64,000 nt of DNA from Corallincola platygyrae (GTDB lineage Bacteria > Pseudomonadota > Gammaproteobacteria > Enterobacterales > Neiellaceae). The DNA lies in NCBI RefSeq assembly GCF_039544265.1, contig NZ_BAABLI010000013.1, forward strand, positions 66,320 through 130,319, written 5' to 3'. A model generated the notes under the pieces. The model did not search any database and was not told the origin of the DNA. It saw only the letters and a program-made list of their open reading frames with translations. Every line of letters begins with the position of its first letter. Positions within the stretch are counted from its first letter, which is position 1. Positions 52,209-61,203 of the stretch are shown piece by piece. The position numbers and the translations under genes were made by a program.

Positions 52209-52700
52209 ATGGCCTTTTTGAAGTCTCTGTTTATCGTTGCCGGTCTGGCATTGTCTGGTATGGCTTTCGCGGCAGAAGTAAAAGCGCCTGCGCCAGATTT
52301 CACCCTGAAGTCTGATAGTGGTGAGAACATTCGCCTTTCCGAGTTACGCGGTGAAATAGTGCTGCTTAACTTTTGGGCTTCCTGGTGCGGGCCATGCCGC
52401 CAGGAGATGCCAGAGTTAGATAAGTTGGCGATGGACTTCGCCGATCTGGGCGTGAAAGTGTTGGGCGTTAATGTGGAACAGGATCCTGCGCAAGGCAAAG
52501 CTTTCCTGAAAAACCTGCCAGTCAGTTTCCCGATCCTGTTTGATACCACTAACTCAGTGACCGAAACCTATCAGGTTGATGCCATGCCAACCACTGTGCT
52601 GATTGATCGTGACGGCCAGATCCGCTTTCATCACCGGGGTTACCAGCCCGGATATGAAGATACCTACCGCCAACAGATCAAGCGTTTGATCCGGGAGTAA
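52209..52700 (+). CDS. TlpA/ResA-type periplasmic thioredoxin
   Basis: About 163 residues: signal peptide (about 1-21) and a thioredoxin fold with the active site FWASWCGPCRQEMPEL and the cis-Pro in DAMPTTVLID. Such proteins reduce or rearrange disulfides, often on apocytochromes before haem attachment, which would suit the five CxxCH motifs encoded nearby. GAGGAGAG before ATG 52209 is a strong ribosome site. It precedes the DUF4266 gene by three bases; thioredoxin-DUF4266-DUF3570 is, as I recall, a recurring gene order. Confidence 0.92.
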   Translation: MAFLKSLFIVAGLALSGMAFAAEVKAPAPDFTLKSDSGENIRLSELRGEIVLLNFWASWCGPCRQEMPELDKLAMDFADLGVKVLGVNVEQDPAQGKAFLKNLPVSFPILFDTTNSVTETYQVDAMPTTVLIDRDGQIRFHHRGYQPGYEDTYRQQIKRLIRE

Positions 52701-52703
52701 ACC

Positions 52704-52931
52704 ATGGGTAGCGCAAGGGCAATCCTGATCCTGGTGACCTTGCTGCTTGCTTCCGGCTGCAGCAGCATCAAACCCTGGGTCAAACCCTATGAGCGACAGA
52801 AGCTGGCAGATCCGATTATGAGCTTCGACATGCATCCGATAGCGGCTAAACACGATGCTCACGTATTTGAGTCTCGTGAAGCGGCGCGCGGTGCGGACGG
52901 CAGTGGCGGAGGCGGCTGTGGTTGTAACTAA
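52704..52931 (+). CDS. DUF4266 lipoprotein
   Basis: A 75-residue lipoprotein (lipobox LASGC at about 19) that matches DUF4266: IKPWVKPYERQKLADPIM, an AKHDAHVFESREAARG segment and a Gly-rich tail ending in GGGGCGCN. The Cys-x-Cys tail is a family mark and might bind metal or form a bond with the barrel protein. The codons of this tail carry GGAGG, which serves as ribosome site for the overlapping DUF3570 gene. Confidence 0.9.
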   Translation: MGSARAILILVTLLLASGCSSIKPWVKPYERQKLADPIMSFDMHPIAAKHDAHVFESREAARGADGSGGGGCGCN

Positions 52932-54090
52932 GCTAATCCGACATCTCTGTTTATTTACAGCGCTGCTGGCCAATTCTGTGCTGACTAGTTTCGTGCTGGT
53001 TAATCAGGCGCAGGCTGCGGTATTGCCTGAAGATCGTGCGGATATTCTCTACCACCGCTACGAAGGCGGCGGAATGACCATTGACGGACCGGCAGTGCTG
53101 GTGCGCAAAAGCGTCAGTGAAAAGGTATCACTCTCCGGTTACTACTACGCTGACGCGGTTTCTGCAGCCTCTATTGATGTGGTGACAACGGCCAGTCCCT
53201 ACACCGAAGATCGCGACGAGTATCGTTTTGGCGTGGATTACCTGCACGGTAAATCCACCATGAGCCTTTCATACAGCAACAGTGATGAAAGCGATTACAC
53301 CGCCAACACGCTGTCGTTTGGTGTCAGCCAGGATATGTTTGGCGATCTGACTACGGTCGCGCTGGGCTTTGCGTATGGTTGGGATGAGGTTGGTAAAAAC
53401 GGTGAGCCTGAGTTTGATGAAGAGATTGACCGCTACAGCTACAGCTTTGGTTTGACTCAGGTTTTGACCGCCAACTGGATAGCAGCATTTAACTTGCAGG
53501 CGATCACTGATGAGGGTTTCCTGAATAACCCCTACCGCTCAGTGCGCTTTGTCGATCCAACTGTGCCATCAGGTTACAGCTATCAGCCTGAGGTTTATCC
53601 GGAAACACGTACCAGTGTTGCTGGTTCCATTACCTCAAAATACTACCTGCCTTACCGAGCTGCGCTGGGTTTTGAGGCCCGTTACTTTGATGATGACTGG
53701 GATATTCAGGCCTACAACGTGGGCGTTGATTACACCCACCCGATTGGAAATGAGTGGGTTCTAACTACAAGAGTTCGATATTACAGCCAGAGTGAAGCTG
53801 AGTTTTATTCCGACCTGTTCCCATACCGGGATGCTCAGAACTTTATGGCCCGTGACAAAGAATTGAGTGACTTTACGTCGATTACCGTCGGTATAGGTGC
53901 CACCTATAAATTGCCATTGGATGATTACACCGAGCGCTTTACCGGCTCGGCCACTATCGAGTGGGACCATATCGAATTTGATTACAACAATTTTCGCGAT
54001 GCCCGGGAAACCGATGCCGTTGCTGGTGAGGAGTCTTTGTACTCGTTCTCAGCCGATGTGGTGCGGGCGTTTGTGAGCTTCTACTACTAG
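52918..54090 (+). CDS. DUF3570 outer-membrane beta-barrel protein
   Basis: A protein of about 390 residues matching DUF3570: after a signal peptide (about 1-34), VLPEDRADILYHRYEGGGMTI, VLVRKSVSEKVSLSGYYYAD and then a series of amphipathic strands ending in VRAFVSFYY. It should be a large outer-membrane barrel. The start is most likely GTG 52918: GGAGG lies six bases before it, and the 14-base overlap with DUF4266 couples their translation. The frame is open back to 52855, but that part lacks signal-peptide character. Function unknown. Confidence 0.88.
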   Translation: MVVTKLIRHLCLFTALLANSVLTSFVLVNQAQAAVLPEDRADILYHRYEGGGMTIDGPAVLVRKSVSEKVSLSGYYYADAVSAASIDVVTTASPYTEDRDEYRFGVDYLHGKSTMSLSYSNSDESDYTANTLSFGVSQDMFGDLTTVALGFAYGWDEVGKNGEPEFDEEIDRYSYSFGLTQVLTANWIAAFNLQAITDEGFLNNPYRSVRFVDPTVPSGYSYQPEVYPETRTSVAGSITSKYYLPYRAALGFEARYFDDDWDIQAYNVGVDYTHPIGNEWVLTTRVRYYSQSEAEFYSDLFPYRDAQNFMARDKELSDFTSITVGIGATYKLPLDDYTERFTGSATIEWDHIEFDYNNFRDARETDAVAGEESLYSFSADVVRAFVSFYY

Positions 54091-54158
54091 GCCGAAGTCA
54101 AGAAGAGCCATCAGAGTAGAACATCGCTCACTTTTATGAGTGCGGAAGGGGAGAGTTT

Positions 54159-54695
54159 ATGTTTAGAGCCATGATAAAACGGATCTATCAGGCGACACTG
54201 CTGACATTGTGCGGTGCGCTTTTTATCACTGCAAACGTGACTGCGGAAGAGCAGCCACTAGCGGATAAAGTCGAAGCATTGAAAGAGCAGGTGGTCAAGC
54301 TCAATCGAGACCTGTTCATTCTGGAAGAAGATCTGCTGTTTCCGGCGACCACACAAGTAACCGTCTACCTGTCTGTTGATACCGGCGAATTCTTCAAATT
54401 GGATTCGGTTGAACTCAAGCTCGATAACGAGCGAGTGGCGGGATATCTCTACACCGACCGTCAGGTCAGTGCGCTTCATCGTGGCGGTATTCAACGTTTG
54501 TTTATCGGCAACCTGAAAGCGGGCAAGCATGAACTGACGGCATTCTTTACTGGTTTTGGCCCTGACGGCCGCGAATATCGACGCGGCGCTTCGCTGGCAT
54601 TTGAGAAGGGCACCGATGCCAAGGTGCTGGAACTGCAGGTACGTGACGCGACTGAAACCTATCAGCCAGAGTTCAAGGTGGTTGAATGGCAATAG
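54159..54695 (+). CDS. Small periplasmic protein of the envelope cluster
   Basis: A 178-residue protein with a signal peptide (about residues 1-29), a short coiled coil (EKVEALKEQVVKL-type, about 35-60) and a beta-sandwich-like part with TTQVTVYLSVDTGEFFKL and GNLKAGKHELTAFFTG. I do not recognise the family. It ends inside the start of the following TPR gene (10-bp overlap), so it is probably a structural partner of the TPR proteins. Confidence 0.78.
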   Translation: MFRAMIKRIYQATLLTLCGALFITANVTAEEQPLADKVEALKEQVVKLNRDLFILEEDLLFPATTQVTVYLSVDTGEFFKLDSVELKLDNERVAGYLYTDRQVSALHRGGIQRLFIGNLKAGKHELTAFFTGFGPDGREYRRGASLAFEKGTDAKVLELQVRDATETYQPEFKVVEWQ

Positions 54696-56863
54696 CGCGC
54701 TGGCGCCGTGTCGCTCGTGTTAGCCAGGTTTCGGCGCGAGCGGCTCTGATGCAAGCCGTCAGTTGTGTGCCAATTTTCGGAACCCACTTCTTATCGAAAG
54801 CAAGCCTTGTTCGTGTGCTCTTGGTAAGTACTTGTGTACTTGGCACTTCTTTTTCTACTGCAGTGAATGGGCAGGCGTCTGAAGTTGACCTTGAGCAGAT
54901 AGATCATCTTCAGGCTGAGCTGGGATACCGGGTTGGCTTGTATGAGTATTACCAAGGTGATCCGTTGGCCGCGCTGACTTTCCTTGAAGTCGACAAAGTT
55001 CGTGTCGCTGAACGTTCGGCCATGGTTGAAACAGTAAACGCTAAAGATCGGGCCGATGCGCATCATGATCAGATCGCAAATGCTCGCTTATTGGAAGCGG
55101 GAATTCGGTTGGGATATGGATTACACCGCTCAGCACGCGCGCTACTCAGTCAACTCGTTGCGTCACCTACTCTGTCAGAACAGGGGTATGCCGAGGCGAC
55201 ACTTTACCTGGCTCAATGGCTCTACCTGCATCAGCAACCGGATGCCGCGCTGCGCGTATTAAAGGATATAGGCAGTTCTCTGCCCGAAGAGCAGGCACAA
55301 CAGGCGGCCTACCTGGAACAACTGCTTGCCGTCAAAACTGGCCGGTCGGATGTCAGCACTAACAAAGATGCAGGTCCCTGGCAGCCATATCTGCTTTATA
55401 ACCAAGCCATCGGTTATGCCCAGAGCGATGATAATGATAAGGCACAGCAAACCCTTGAGCAGGCGCTGACGCTAATCAGCCAGGGCCGTGCGGTAGAAGA
55501 TGACAGTTGGCTGGATCTGTTGGCGTGGAGTTTCTGGTTCCCACCGACACCTCTGCCGTTGTCAGAGCAGGAATTGCAGTCTCTGCAGGACCGCGTGCAC
55601 CTGACCCGCGCACGCCTGTATCGGCAGCAGGAAGACTATCCGTCTGCGGTGGATGCCTATCGTCAGGTATCTATTGAAGGCATGGCCGCACCTGAAGCCA
55701 TGTTCAGTTATGGCTGGACCGCCTTTAATGCCGGAGACCAGCCACTATCTTTGAAAGCCTGGAGTGCATTAGCACAGCGAGAAGACCTAACCGCCGAGAT
55801 GTTACAGGTGCATCTTGCGATCGCATGGAGCTATGAACAATGGGGTATGCAAAGCCAGGCGCTCAATAGTTATCAGCAGGCAGCTCAATCCTACCAACAG
55901 ATCCTGGCTGAACTGCAGTCGCAAATTGACAGCTTGGCACCTGAAGCTTTGATGTCTCAGCTATTGCCTGATACCGATGAAACCTGGCTCAGTGACCAGG
56001 GCATTATCAAGGTTGCTTCACTGCCACGGCTTGACCCGTTGATGATCTCACAGCAGATGCAGGCAAGATTGATCGATGCTCGTGATCTGCGATTGCTGCA
56101 GCGCAATCTGTTGAACTGGCAACGCAACATGGAGCAATTTGATGACATGTTGGAAGTGCGTCAGCTCTCGCGTGAAGCACAATTGGCGGAGATCCAGGCG
56201 GCGCCACCACAAGCTGAATTCGACACGTTAAAAGCGGCGCGGGATCAAATAGCAGCTCAGGTTGCGCAAGCTGAGCAGGACCCGGAAGCGTTGGCGACAG
56301 ATGAAGAGCTGGCGATCCTCAAACGCCTTAAGCGAGCCGAGCAAACCCTTTCGCAGCTGAAGGAGCACCCCAAATACGCACAGTACGCTGAGCGTCTGCG
56401 TCGTGTTCGTGGCACGCTGGATTGGCAGTTACGAGATGATCTGGTGGCCAGGCAGTGGCAACAGACTAAATCACTAAAAGAATTGGATAACCTGCTCCGT
56501 GAATCAGAGCAGCGCTTGACACGATTACAACGGATTGTGGATACGCCAAGCGAACAGCTCGCGTTGCAGCAGCGAGTGACCCAGGCGCAGCAAGATTTGA
56601 CCCAGCAACTGCTGGCAGTTAACAGCACCTATGTGGCGTTGCGTCAGGAGATATTTAATTTGGTGTTGGGCGATCTGAAACGCCAACACGCCCTGGTAAA
56701 AGAGCACCTGGCGCAGTCTCAACTGGCGATCACACGCCTCTATGAACACTACCTGAAAATTAAACAGCAACAGGCATTTCCGCAGGCTGCACCTGCACCT
56801 TCTCCTGCAACCGAGGCCGACAAAGCCAATCCTGAAGAGATTGGCGAGGAGGGCGCATCATGA
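54686..56863 (+). CDS. Exported TPR protein with coiled coil
   Basis: A 725-residue protein. The long, basic N-terminus leads to a hydrophobic segment (about residues 41-60) that is a signal peptide or anchor. Residues about 70-420 are TPR-like helical repeats (GLYEYYQGDPLAALTFLEVD, SYGWTAFNAGDQPLSLKAWS). Residues about 440-690 are Gln- and Glu-rich coiled coil, and the tail is Pro/Ala-rich. It would act as a periplasmic scaffold. Its stop overlaps the next start by four bases. Confidence 0.83.
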   Translation: MAIARWRRVARVSQVSARAALMQAVSCVPIFGTHFLSKASLVRVLLVSTCVLGTSFSTAVNGQASEVDLEQIDHLQAELGYRVGLYEYYQGDPLAALTFLEVDKVRVAERSAMVETVNAKDRADAHHDQIANARLLEAGIRLGYGLHRSARALLSQLVASPTLSEQGYAEATLYLAQWLYLHQQPDAALRVLKDIGSSLPEEQAQQAAYLEQLLAVKTGRSDVSTNKDAGPWQPYLLYNQAIGYAQSDDNDKAQQTLEQALTLISQGRAVEDDSWLDLLAWSFWFPPTPLPLSEQELQSLQDRVHLTRARLYRQQEDYPSAVDAYRQVSIEGMAAPEAMFSYGWTAFNAGDQPLSLKAWSALAQREDLTAEMLQVHLAIAWSYEQWGMQSQALNSYQQAAQSYQQILAELQSQIDSLAPEALMSQLLPDTDETWLSDQGIIKVASLPRLDPLMISQQMQARLIDARDLRLLQRNLLNWQRNMEQFDDMLEVRQLSREAQLAEIQAAPPQAEFDTLKAARDQIAAQVAQAEQDPEALATDEELAILKRLKRAEQTLSQLKEHPKYAQYAERLRRVRGTLDWQLRDDLVARQWQQTKSLKELDNLLRESEQRLTRLQRIVDTPSEQLALQQRVTQAQQDLTQQLLAVNSTYVALRQEIFNLVLGDLKRQHALVKEHLAQSQLAITRLYEHYLKIKQQQAFPQAAPAPSPATEADKANPEEIGEEGAS

Positions 56864-59856
56864 AACGAACGCCTGCCAAACTGATGGCCTTGTTGAAAAC
56901 CGGGCTGGTATCGCCACTGGCGCTGGGGCTCTTGTTATCCGCCTGCTCCAGTACCGAACCTACTCAGGTGAAAACCCTGGCAGATTTGCCTGATATCGAA
57001 CGTAAGCCGTTTCAGCGGCCTCAGGTAGATGTTTCTACGGAAGGATTGATTAACCAATATCAGGCACTGCTGGCAGTCAGTGATGATCCAAACATCCGGC
57101 TTTATGCCCGCTATCGCCTGGTCGATCTGGGTATGCTGCATCAGGAGCAAGTACTTGCCGAAGATGCCAACTTCGATACCGCCTCACTGGATGGCCTGAT
57201 CGCCGATTATCAGAACCTGCTAGATACCTATCCAGATCAGCCCGATAACCATGCTGTCTTGTATCAGTTAGCAAAGGCATACGATCTCAAAGGTGACCTC
57301 ACAGCCGCATTTGCCACTCTGACCAAGCTTATCCAACAGTACCCAGACTCGCCCCATGTCGCAGAAGCACAGTTCCGACGTGGCGACATCCTGTTCAGCC
57401 AGCGCCGATATGCCGAGGCTGAGCAGGCGTTCAGTGCCGTGATAAAACAGCCAGAGGCCAGCAGTTATCTTCTGAATGCCCACTATATGCGTGGCTGGAG
57501 CCGATTTAAGCAAAATCGCTACGACGCCGCACAGCGCGATTACCTGTTGGTATTGGATAACCTGCTTGAGGAACATACAGACCTTGAAGGTCTACCGCGC
57601 ACCAAGCGCACACTCGCAAACGACACGTTGCGGGTGATGAGCCTGACCTTCAGCTATCAGGCCGGTGGCCCAAGTGTGAAAACGTTGCTGGATACTACCG
57701 GCGCTCGCGCCTGGCAGCATCTGCTTTATCAGCATCTGGCGGAGTACCAGTTTGGTAAAGAGCTTTATCAGCAAAGTGCCGAAACTTATCTCACTTATAT
57801 CGACAATCACAGCAATACGCTGTGGGCCGCACAGTTCGATATTCGAGTGTTGGATATCTATCGCGAGGCGGGGTTCATCACTTTAATCCGGCCAGAGAAA
57901 GAGCGATTTGTCATCCTGTGGGGTAAACGCAGTGAATTCTGGCAGCAGTCAAATCCAGATGTGCGCGAACAGCTTTCTCCCCACCTGCATCAGTTCCTGT
58001 TGGAGTTGGGCCAGTACTATCATGCCCGTGCTCAAACCCAGAAGCAGTCACTTAGAACTGGCCAAGCATCAGCTTCGGCGCAGGAACAACAAGTGACCGC
58101 TGAAAAAGTTTATGCTGGTTACCGCCAGGCGGCCGACTGGCATCTGCAATTTCTGGAAACCTTCCCACTGGATCCCAAGACGCCAGAGATCCGCTTCCTG
58201 ATGGCCGAAGCTCACTATGAAGCTCAGGACTACAACGAAGCGATTGCGGCCTATGAACTGGTTGCTTACGCCGCTGATGGTGAGCCGCTGACCAATTTAG
58301 AGCGCAGTGAGAAAGACTATCAGGAGCTGTTGGCCTACCAGCTAGTGGGGTACGACGCCACTGCACCGGTTGCTGCGCCACAAATGCGAACCGAAGCCGG
58401 TTACGCCGCACTGGTTGCCTATCAGTCCCTGCTAGCTTTGCCAGAAAGCAAAGCGCTGGAAAGTGAAGAGTTGCAGTTGTTGCAGCTCAAGCAAGTAAGA
58501 TCGCAGCTGCGCTTTGCTGATCGCTTTAAATCGGATAGTCGTGCGATACAAGCGCAAACGCTGGCCGCACAATCCCTGCTTCGCCTTAAGCATTTTGATG
58601 AGGCTGCGGAAGTCGCTAAGCGTTTACTTGCATGGCAGCCAGCACCCGATCGCCAACAACAGAAAGTGGGCTATCTGGTGCTTGGTCATTCAGCGTTTGA
58701 ACATCAAGCATTTGTTGAAGCCGAGCAGGCCTACCTGCAAGCACTGCAACGAATGGATAAGAAAGATGGTCAACGCTCAGATACCCTTAAAAAACTGGCG
58801 GCAGCTATCTATCGTCAGGGTGAGCAGGCTGTCGCGGCAAATGACAAAGCATTGGCAGTAAAACACTACCTGCGTCTTGGAGAGGTGGTGCCAGAGTCTC
58901 GCTTCCGTGAAAACGCGGAATATGATGCGGCGACCTTGCTGATGGAGATGGAGCAGTGGCCAGAGGCGATCGCTAACCTCATCCAGTACGCCAAACGCTA
59001 TCCGAAATCACCGCTGGTAAAAGATATTCCTACCAAGCTGGCTTACGCCTATGAGCAGTCAGGCCAGTGGCAGCAGGCCGCGAAACAGTATCTGGTGTTG
59101 GCAAACCGCGAAGGTGATAACCCTGAGTCTCAGGAAGCCCAGCGTCAATCCTTGCTGGCAGCTGCTGAAATGTATGAAAAAGCGGATGACCTACCTAACT
59201 CAATAAATACCTATCGTCGTTACGCCCATGCTTATCCAGAGCCAATCCCGATGGCGATGGAGGTGCGTAACAAGATGGCTGAGTTCTACGTGCGCACAAA
59301 CGAGCCACTTAAACGCAACTTCTGGCTGAAAAAGATGGTGCAGCTGGACGCCGATGCCGGCGATGCTCGTACTGACCGTTCGCGTTACCTGGCAGCGTAT
59401 GCATCGCGAGATCTGGCGCTACAACAGCAACGCAGCTTTGAAGCGATTAAGCTCAAATTACCACTGCGCAAAAGCCTGAAAAAGAAACGTGCTGCGTTGG
59501 ATAAAAGCTTATCGGCGTGGGAGCAGGTAGCGAACTATCAACAGGCCGAATACACCACGGAAGCGACCTATCGCATCGCAGAGATCTACGCCACTTTAAG
59601 TCGAGATTTGATGGATTCTGACCGACCCAAAGGGCTGGACGAGTTAGAGCTTGAGCAGTACGAATTGCTGCTGGAAGAGCAGGCTTATCCGTTCGAAGAG
59701 CAAGCGATTGAGGTACACCAGGCCAACGCTGAAAACGCCTGGCAGGGTGCCTATGACGACTGGGTCAAGAGAAGCTTTAAAGCGCTCGCCGAGTTGATGC
59801 CCGCCCAGTACAACAAACCAGAGCAGGAGGTGACCTTCAGTGACTATGCACATTAA
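56860..59856 (+). CDS. Large TPR-repeat lipoprotein
   Basis: A 998-residue lipoprotein (lipobox LLSAC, about residue 29). TPR units cover almost the whole mature chain, for example LYQLAKAYDLKGDLTAAFAT, AQFRRGDILFSQRRYAEAEQ and AYAYEQSGQWQQAAKQYL, so at least a dozen repeats are likely. A lipid-anchored scaffold on the outer membrane facing the periplasm is the simplest reading. It resembles in plan the TPR proteins of TonB/ExbBD-like gliding or transport machines in Myxococcus, but direct homology is not shown. Overlaps genes on both sides. Confidence 0.85.
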   Translation: MKRTPAKLMALLKTGLVSPLALGLLLSACSSTEPTQVKTLADLPDIERKPFQRPQVDVSTEGLINQYQALLAVSDDPNIRLYARYRLVDLGMLHQEQVLAEDANFDTASLDGLIADYQNLLDTYPDQPDNHAVLYQLAKAYDLKGDLTAAFATLTKLIQQYPDSPHVAEAQFRRGDILFSQRRYAEAEQAFSAVIKQPEASSYLLNAHYMRGWSRFKQNRYDAAQRDYLLVLDNLLEEHTDLEGLPRTKRTLANDTLRVMSLTFSYQAGGPSVKTLLDTTGARAWQHLLYQHLAEYQFGKELYQQSAETYLTYIDNHSNTLWAAQFDIRVLDIYREAGFITLIRPEKERFVILWGKRSEFWQQSNPDVREQLSPHLHQFLLELGQYYHARAQTQKQSLRTGQASASAQEQQVTAEKVYAGYRQAADWHLQFLETFPLDPKTPEIRFLMAEAHYEAQDYNEAIAAYELVAYAADGEPLTNLERSEKDYQELLAYQLVGYDATAPVAAPQMRTEAGYAALVAYQSLLALPESKALESEELQLLQLKQVRSQLRFADRFKSDSRAIQAQTLAAQSLLRLKHFDEAAEVAKRLLAWQPAPDRQQQKVGYLVLGHSAFEHQAFVEAEQAYLQALQRMDKKDGQRSDTLKKLAAAIYRQGEQAVAANDKALAVKHYLRLGEVVPESRFRENAEYDAATLLMEMEQWPEAIANLIQYAKRYPKSPLVKDIPTKLAYAYEQSGQWQQAAKQYLVLANREGDNPESQEAQRQSLLAAAEMYEKADDLPNSINTYRRYAHAYPEPIPMAMEVRNKMAEFYVRTNEPLKRNFWLKKMVQLDADAGDARTDRSRYLAAYASRDLALQQQRSFEAIKLKLPLRKSLKKKRAALDKSLSAWEQVANYQQAEYTTEATYRIAEIYATLSRDLMDSDRPKGLDELELEQYELLLEEQAYPFEEQAIEVHQANAENAWQGAYDDWVKRSFKALAELMPAQYNKPEQEVTFSDYAH

Positions 59857-60673
59857 ACCAAGGTTGCTTCCAGTACGCTCAACGTTGTGGTTGAGCCTTA
59901 TTGCCATATTGGTACTGAGTGGTTGCGCCCAGTTAACCGAACCATCACCGGAGGCATCGCAGGAAGTATCTTCGGAAGAAGAGATGACAACCAGTCCTGC
60001 GCAGGTTGAGGATGAAGCGCCTGAGACCGGTAGTGCGGATGAAGTGATCGACGTGGCCGACGAATCTGGTGTTCCTGTAGAGGGAGAGCAAGTAACCACT
60101 GACGGCGAGCCGACACCTCCGGCAAAACTGCCAAACCCTTATCTGGCATCTGAGCCCGTGCTTTCAGCACAGGTACAGGCACAATTTGAAGCGGCACTGA
60201 CCACGGCCAAGTCGGCGACAGACGAAGCTAGCAGGCAGCAAGCCATAGAAGCGTTTGAGGCATTGCTGAATGAGCAGTCCAATCTGTCGGGTGCCCGGGT
60301 CAACTTAGCGCAGTTGTATCGTCAGCAAGGCCAATCGGAAACGGCGATAAAGCAGCTTGAGCAAGCCGTAGAAGATAATCCCAATAATCTTGCTGGTTGG
60401 AACCTGTTGGGCATTTTGCAGCGAGAGCAGGGTGACTTTGCCGCGGCAGAGAAAAGTTACCAACAAGCACTGGACCGCTGGAATGATTATGCACCTGCCC
60501 ACCTGAATCTCGGCATTCTGTACGAACTCTATATGGGGCGCTTGGCTGAAGCGTTAAGTCATTACCAGGCCTATCAAGCGTTGCAGGATGAGCCCGAGCG
60601 CCGGGTTAAAGGTTGGATTAGGTTGATTGAACGCCGGCTGCCTGCAGAACAGAAAGACGGGGAGGGGGCATGA
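59840..60673 (+). CDS. TPR lipoprotein
   Basis: A 277-residue lipoprotein (lipobox VLSGC, about residue 29), with an acidic low-complexity linker of about 60 residues and three to four TPR units (about 120-250: ARVNLAQLYRQQGQSETAIK, GWNLLGILQREQGDFAAAEK, HLNLGILYELYMGRLAEAL). The GTG start at 59840 is favoured by GGAGG at 59826. It overlaps the upstream gene by 17 bp and the downstream one by four (ATGA). Confidence 0.84.
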   Translation: MTMHIKPRLLPVRSTLWLSLIAILVLSGCAQLTEPSPEASQEVSSEEEMTTSPAQVEDEAPETGSADEVIDVADESGVPVEGEQVTTDGEPTPPAKLPNPYLASEPVLSAQVQAQFEAALTTAKSATDEASRQQAIEAFEALLNEQSNLSGARVNLAQLYRQQGQSETAIKQLEQAVEDNPNNLAGWNLLGILQREQGDFAAAEKSYQQALDRWNDYAPAHLNLGILYELYMGRLAEALSHYQAYQALQDEPERRVKGWIRLIERRLPAEQKDGEGA

Positions 60674-61056
60674 GGCTCTTTGGTAGAAGACTTTCGAGTG
60701 AGAAGCTCTCTGGTACAAGACTTTCGAGTAAAAGGCTTCCGAGGTTAAGAGTCCACAACGTGATAGCCGCAGGTTTATTTGCACTATTGCCTGTGGCTGC
60801 CGCAATGGCTAATGAGCCAGAAATCGTAGAACTGGAAAGTACCATTACCGGCTCTCAGGAGCAGCCAAAGGTGATTTACATCGTGCCTTGGCAGCAACCC
60901 GGAGACCCGAAAGCGATGGCGCAGCAGATCAACAGCTATCTGGATAGCCAACCCCTTGAATTGCTGGAACGTCCAGTTTTTCTGCGACAGCTGCAACAGT
61001 TTGAACAGCGAACGGCGGTATCTGACACCAAAGTGAGCCCCAAGCCGCAAAAATAA
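60670..61056 (+). CDS. Small secreted protein of the envelope cluster
   Basis: A 128-residue protein with a long basic N-terminus, a hydrophobic signal segment (about residues 30-46) ending in AMA, and a short mature part with KVIYIVPWQQPGDPKAMAQQ. I do not recognise it. The N-terminus holds a near-repeat of about 30 bp (RRLSSEKLSG and TRLSSKRLPR). It overlaps the TPR lipoprotein gene by four bases, so it belongs to the unit. Confidence 0.72.
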   Translation: MRLFGRRLSSEKLSGTRLSSKRLPRLRVHNVIAAGLFALLPVAAAMANEPEIVELESTITGSQEQPKVIYIVPWQQPGDPKAMAQQINSYLDSQPLELLERPVFLRQLQQFEQRTAVSDTKVSPKPQK

Positions 61057-61103
61057 ATGACAGTGGTCAAGAAATAGTTAAAAAAATGTTAACGAGAGGT
61101 ATG

Positions 61104-61158
61104 CTGGGGCCCTCACGCTCCGCTGGTGTATTTGCCAGCGAGGCAAAACAGGCCCCAG
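61104..61158 (+). promoter_or_regulatory. Nested stem-loop before the ExbB-type gene
   Basis: An outer 8-bp stem (CTGGGGCC at 61104-61111 with GGCCCCAG at 61151-61158) encloses a 6-bp hairpin (CGCTGG at 61121-61126 with CCAGCG at 61135-61140). It fills the one sizeable gap (147 bp) of the downstream half of the unit and ends 45 bp before the ExbB start. It may be a processing or attenuation site that sets the dosage of motor genes against lipoprotein genes. Confidence 0.45.
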
Positions 61159-61203
61159 GCCTCGCATTCGTCTGAAAGTGTTTTTATTGAGGTTGAACAG
61201 ACT

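Noticed and set aside
51920..52549. A 209-codon minus-strand frame
   Set aside because: It lies opposite a beta-barrel gene and the thioredoxin gene, both with clear signal peptides and motifs.
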